NCBI RefSeq assembly: GCF_001428435.1
Contig: NZ_LMSO01000007.1
Span: forward strand, 310,001 to 374,000
Direction of reading: 5' to 3'
Source: Arthrobacter sp. Soil782
GTDB lineage: Bacteria; Actinomycetota; Actinomycetes; Actinomycetales; Micrococcaceae
Length of the DNA stretch: 64,000 nucleotides
The translations under genes and the position numbers were made by a program. Below the pieces are notes generated by a model. It was not told the DNA's origin and did no database searches. It saw nothing but the letters and a program-made list of their open reading frames with translations. Shown in pieces: positions 60,835-64,000 of the stretch; within the stretch, counting starts at the first letter, position 1, and each line of letters starts with the position of its first letter.

Positions 60835-61401
60835 CAAACACGAAGAAGGCTTGACGGTTGCAACGGCCAAAGGCCGCAAAGAACCCAGCCCAAGAATCAA
60901 CATGTACCAATGAACAAACCCCGCCACCGCTGGTGGACGAATCGGGAACCGGAGCGGACAGCCGGACAAGGGGCAGCCGAGGAGTAAGAGGCAGCAGGAA
61001 GAGGGTGGGTGCGTGCGCGCCAGAGCGCGCACAGGTGAACGAGAAGGTGTCAGAAGGTCACCACGGTGGGGAGCAGCTAGAGAACGAAGCGCGGGCAAAG
61101 CTCGCGCAGGAAAACACAAAGAGCCCATGAAGAAAACACGGGGGAGCCAAAGAGCCAGACGAAAAGGAAACACGTGGACGCGCAGCGGACACAAGAAAAC
61201 CATCAAGCCGGCCAAACGGAGGAGCACAACGCGCTCTGCGAGGCCCGTTAGGGTCGAGCTTCTTAATAAGGCAAGACGGAGTCGGCCATATTGTCTTGCC
61301 CCACACAGCTGGGCCGGACGGGGCGGCGCCGGACCGGAAAGCCCCCGCACGACGTGCGTGGGCGACGGGGAGAGCGGGTCAGATGTTGGCGGTTTCGGGG
61401 A
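60835..61401. other. Purine-rich, repeat-containing non-coding region
   Basis: About 565 nt, strongly G+A-rich on the plus strand to 61250. No open frame reads as a real protein; the translated products are very Arg/Lys-rich or Leu/Pro-rich by composition. It holds several small inverted repeats, including 61013-61032 (GTGCGCGC/GCGCGCAC) and 61270-61300. Confidence 0.5.
61270..61300. repeat. Inverted repeat GGCAAGAC...GTCTTGCC, possible oriT-like site
   Basis: Perfect 8-bp arms flank 15 nt. The repeat is next to a decayed small gene of possible mobilisation type. A relaxase nick region often looks like this, but there is no relaxase gene in view. Confidence 0.35.
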
Positions 61402-61660
61402 TCATCGGATTGGGGACGTCCTCGTAGCGTTCACGTCAAGCATCCGGCGCTTGTCGATGCGCTTCTGGATTCGCTCGGCTTCGGCTCGTAGCTCGACGAC
61501 TGGTCCAGCCGGAAGGTGTCCTAGCGAACTGTTCGTTCATTTCCAGGAAATGCTTAGCGGCGTACCAGGCGAGACGCTTGCCGCTGTCCCAGCCAGTGTA
61601 GCGCTGGATGAGCCGCAGCTCCTGCTCGGTGAAGGTTTCCTTTCGGAGTCGTGGACTCAT
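61402..61660 (-). pseudogene. Small helical protein, frameshifted
   Basis: From ATG 61660 the product reads 'MSPRLRKETFTEQELRLIQR', 'YTGWDSGKRLAWYAAKHFLE', then 'MNEQFARTPS'. There the coherent frame changes and continues 'GPVVELRAEAERIQKRIDKR' and 'RMLDVNATRTSPIR', ending in TGA 61402-61404. The single frameshift near 61520 replaces the natural end. The family is not known to me; charged helices suggest a DNA- or protein-binding role. Confidence 0.55.
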
Positions 61661-61978
61661 GCATGGCCGAAGAAGGTTTTGACCGTTGGGGACATGTAAG
61701 GGCGTCGGCCGTGGCTCTCATCACCGATCAACTGGTTAGTGGATAGCAAGCAGCGGACGCTGACGTCTGAGAGCTTCGATGTCGAGATGGGACACGAGCA
61801 GGAATGCCACATTGTCCGGCATGACCAATACAGCTGGGAAATTTCGAAGCTGTGCGCCTACAAATAATTAGCGATCTATATCACCGTGCCAAGAACACAA
61901 CTTGCTTACGTTTTTCGATATGGGGCTCCTCACAGCCCCTCCTCACAGCCCGCAGTAAGACCTGGTAAGAGTGGTGAG
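61661..61978. other. Gene-free stretch
   Basis: About 320 nt with no supported gene; AT content rises near 61850-61930, where a promoter for a lost gene could have been. Confidence 0.45.
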
Positions 61979-62455
61979 TCAGTCTTCAAGCGGCTTTGAG
62001 GTGAGCGGCTTGTAGCGATGATGCTTGGGGTGGTGCAGATCCACTTTCATTTTGAAGGTGATGGTTGCCTGGCCCCGCGAATACTCGTCGATTAGCCGTT
62101 TCCGCTCTACCTTTTGTATCTGCGACATCGAAGCACTTCGGTTCCGGTTCAGCCGGGCTATTTCTTTCACTGTCTCTACCAAATTTTGGGCCTCCTCACA
62201 GATGTCGTCGGGGGCGAGAATGAACAGCCTTTGTAAGGCCTTTCGCTGCTGTGCAATCATCTCAGGTGTGGCGGCCGAGCCGTCAAGGATCACCCGTAGG
62301 TCGAGGAGGCCCGCGTCATTTAGGAACTCTGAGTAGACCTCTTGTTTAGCGTTCCGAACCCACTGTCTGTGCTCATTTCGTTTAGTGAGCAGGGCTCCAG
62401 CGCCGCCGCCCATCAAGGTGAAAACTCCAGTTACTAGCAACGCCCAGTAGTCCAT
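61979..62455 (-). CDS. Small single-pass membrane protein (unknown function)
   Basis: A 158-residue protein with one N-terminal hydrophobic helix (residues 4-24, 'ALLVTGVFTLMGGGAGALL') and a helical, charged cytoplasmic part ('HRQWVRNAKQEVYSEFLNDA'). Its layout resembles the small membrane proteins of unknown function common in actinobacterial islands. ATG 62455 is the only good start. Confidence 0.65.
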   Translation of the reverse strand: MDYWALLVTGVFTLMGGGAGALLTKRNEHRQWVRNAKQEVYSEFLNDAGLLDLRVILDGSAATPEMIAQQRKALQRLFILAPDDICEEAQNLVETVKEIARLNRNRSASMSQIQKVERKRLIDEYSRGQATITFKMKVDLHHPKHHRYKPLTSKPLED

Positions 62456-62463
62456 AAGTAGGC

Positions 62464-62832
62464 CTAGCTGCCGTCAGCGGAGTGAATTTCTGGCATTGGG
62501 TGTCCCACCGCTTTGCCCCACTGGTGCCGCTGGGCCGCATACTCGGCGTCCGACGCAGAGGAAAAGCCACCTCGGGAATGGGCGCCGCACGCACAGCGCC
62601 AGTGGTGGTGAGTGCCGACGGTGTCCAACAATTGAGTGTCAGTACGTTTCTCCCAGAAGCGCTTCATGCGATCAGCTTGTGTGGCGCTGTCCCATTCTCC
62701 GGCGCATTCCCAACCCTTGCCGTTCCAGAAGTTGTAATGGACGTGAAAACGCTTCTCATTCCTGCACCCGGCGGCCATATCAGCTCTCCAATCGGCGACG
62801 AACCCCACCAAGCGGCCTAGTTGATTCCTCAT
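62464..62832 (-). CDS. Hypothetical protein with a CxC zinc-like motif
   Basis: A 122-residue protein from ATG 62832. It contains 'HYNFWNGKGWECAGEWDSAT' and 'HHHWRCACGAHSRGGFSSAS'; the cluster of His and Cys could bind metal. An earlier in-frame ATG (62859) is possible. It ends 8 nt before the membrane protein gene and may be cotranscribed with it. I recognise no family. Confidence 0.5.
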   Translation of the reverse strand: MRNQLGRLVGFVADWRADMAAGCRNEKRFHVHYNFWNGKGWECAGEWDSATQADRMKRFWEKRTDTQLLDTVGTHHHWRCACGAHSRGGFSSASDAEYAAQRHQWGKAVGHPMPEIHSADGS

Positions 62833-63139
62833 GTGAGCACTCTGGCAGATGGGTCCCATATGCACCAAAGAACTGAACCTGTCGTTCAGCCCTTCGACCG
62901 GGGCACTGCACAAATCGCTCGGTTCGGTGTTTTGAGCAGGTATGTGGCGGTGGTCGAAAACTACCCTCTTGCGACCCAGCAGTTTTGATCCGTGCGGGAA
63001 GTGTCTTCGTTGCATCAAAAGTCAGGTGCAAAAGCCGCTCCGGTCGTTCTTGGTCAGAAGACGGGTTCTGACATTGGGTGAACATCACGAGCGGATGCCC
63101 AGGACCGATTTTGGCCCGTACTTACATCTCATCGGGAGG
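62833..63139. other. Non-coding spacer
   Basis: About 300 nt between two minus-strand genes. I see no gene or clear repeat in it. Confidence 0.45.
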
Positions 63140-64000
63140 TTAGCGCCCCTGTCGACTTGCAGACACCTTATGTCGGGCGTGGGTTCCTCGGGTCCTCTGA
63201 AAGCGCCATTCACGAACATCAGGTGATCCTTCTCCAGTCACACCTCTGCGCACGCTTGCTTTGTCGGTTAAGCGTCTGGGATGGATCGGTTTTTCGCGTC
63301 CCATACGGTAGAGAGTTGGTACGGGGCTGAAGCTAAAGAACAACAACATAAAGGACGCCACGAGCCACAGAGCTGTCCATGACTGAATACTGTCAACGCC
63401 AACACCGAGCGTGAAGCCCACAGCTGCGGTGAAGCTGCAGAGGCCAAAAGCGAATATTCCGAAGACGATCCATTTCCAATTTCCAAGGCGGAATCCCAGC
63501 CATACGCCTCCGTCTTCGGTGAATCTCGGAGGCCTGTCAGCAATGATCTCTCCATCGAGGTAGCTCCTAATCAGGTGGCGTCGCCGGATGAAGACACTAG
63601 CGATGCCTATCATGCCCATAAAGACTAAGACCGGTATGAAGATGCTAGAGATGACGTCAAGGCCCGCGGCGCTGATGCTCTCCAGCGTGATTGGTTGAGG
63701 CGCTATGCTTCCAACCACATGAGCAAACGAGAACGTTAGAACAATTCCGGCGATGAAAAAATACGCAGGAACCAATAGTCGTCGGGCCGGGACCACTTTG
63801 ATCGCAATGAGTCTGGCAGTAGCAGTTCGGTGGAGGCTTTCCATCACCTCCCGATCATGGCGAAGGTCCGAAGCCAGCATCTCCTCCCTCCAGAAACTGG
63901 ATTCTCGTTTGAGTCTTGCTGCAGCGGTGAGTTGGTCAACCGCGAGGAGTAAGCCGACCAGCGCAGAGAGGATGGCCAGAGGGGGAGTCAGTAGGTCTGT
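63140..64000 (-). CDS. Multi-pass membrane protein, 5' end beyond window
   Basis: The frame is open from the right edge (64000) to the stop at 63140. Codons upstream of ATG 63880 encode 'LTPPLAILSALVGLLLAVDQ' then a charged segment, so the gene likely starts outside the window. Five hydrophobic segments are visible: one at the edge, about 35-55 residues after 63880, then three more. The C-terminal 45 residues are Arg/Lys-rich. No family is recognised. Confidence 0.6.
   Translation of the reverse strand, partial: TDLLTPPLAILSALVGLLLAVDQLTAAARLKRESSFWREEMLASDLRHDREVMESLHRTATARLIAIKVVPARRLLVPAYFFIAGIVLTFSFAHVVGSIAPQPITLESISAAGLDVISSIFIPVLVFMGMIGIASVFIRRRHLIRSYLDGEIIADRPPRFTEDGGVWLGFRLGNWKWIVFGIFAFGLCSFTAAVGFTLGVGVDSIQSWTALWLVASFMLLFFSFSPVPTLYRMGREKPIHPRRLTDKASVRRGVTGEGSPDVREWRFQRTRGTHARHKVSASRQGR

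Noticed and set aside
60616-61350. A 244-residue minus-strand protein with many Leu/Pro/Arg
   Set aside because: It is the antisense of a purine-rich stretch; composition explains its length and it has no motifs.
61013-61699. A 228-residue Arg/Lys-rich plus-strand protein
   Set aside because: It shows no domain, low complexity only, and its last part is antisense to the better supported frameshifted gene at 61402-61660.
1-64000. CRISPR arrays
   Set aside because: No regularly spaced direct repeats with unique spacers were seen anywhere in the window.

Overview
The window looks like chromosome of a high-GC Gram-positive actinobacterium, most likely Arthrobacter or a close relative in the Micrococcaceae. 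This is an inference from gene order, frequent GTG starts, pervasive 4-nt ATGA overlaps and typical actinobacterial neighbourhoods (suf operon with a Rieske protein, bioYMN, divergent glgC/glgA, a fadE5-fadA2-fabG4-htdX-like set).

Bases 1-34,821 are core genome. In order: the end of the suf Fe-S assembly operon; a macrodomain protein; an acyl-CoA ligase and thiolase facing the biotin transporter genes bioN, bioM and bioY; an ABC-F ATPase; SURF1 with two small conserved proteins; two short-chain reductases, one with an enoyl-reductase-like YX6K motif; serB; an ABC ATPase, a TauE-type permease and an SPOUT methyltransferase; ribosomal protein L31 type B; a lipoate ligase; pepN; an ATP-grasp / alpha-E / transglutaminase operon; glgC and glgA; a TetR-controlled beta-oxidation locus; a secreted trypsin-like protease; and kynureninase.

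At 34,894 a tRNA-Leu(GAG) gene is followed by a tyrosine integrase, and from there to about 46.2 kb the DNA is a patchwork of decayed mobile and accessory DNA. It holds a tRNA-Thr-like 3' fragment with frameshifted excisionase and integrase remnants, a phosphoesterase, a membrane HEPN-like protein, an IS3 transposase tail, a KAP-family NTPase, two broken and one intact MbcA/ParS-like antitoxin-type genes, a compact three-gene operon of unknown function, and an SOS-box-preceded small gene with an in-frame stop.

Bases 46.6-60.3 kb form a coherent sugar-acid catabolic island. A minus-strand operon (2-hydroxyacid dehydrogenase, Zn-alcohol dehydrogenase, SDR, KDPG aldolase, KDG kinase) diverges from a plus-strand operon (enolase-superfamily dehydratase, ribose-type ABC transporter, SDR, aldehyde dehydrogenase, LacI regulator). 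A perfect LacI-type palindrome lies between them.

From 60.4 kb to the end the DNA is again accessory: a dead serine recombinase, a purine-rich stretch with inverted repeats that could be a transfer origin, another frameshifted small gene, and small membrane or cysteine-containing proteins of unknown function, the last running off the right edge. Most of the unusual signal in the window is in 35-46 kb and 60-64 kb.
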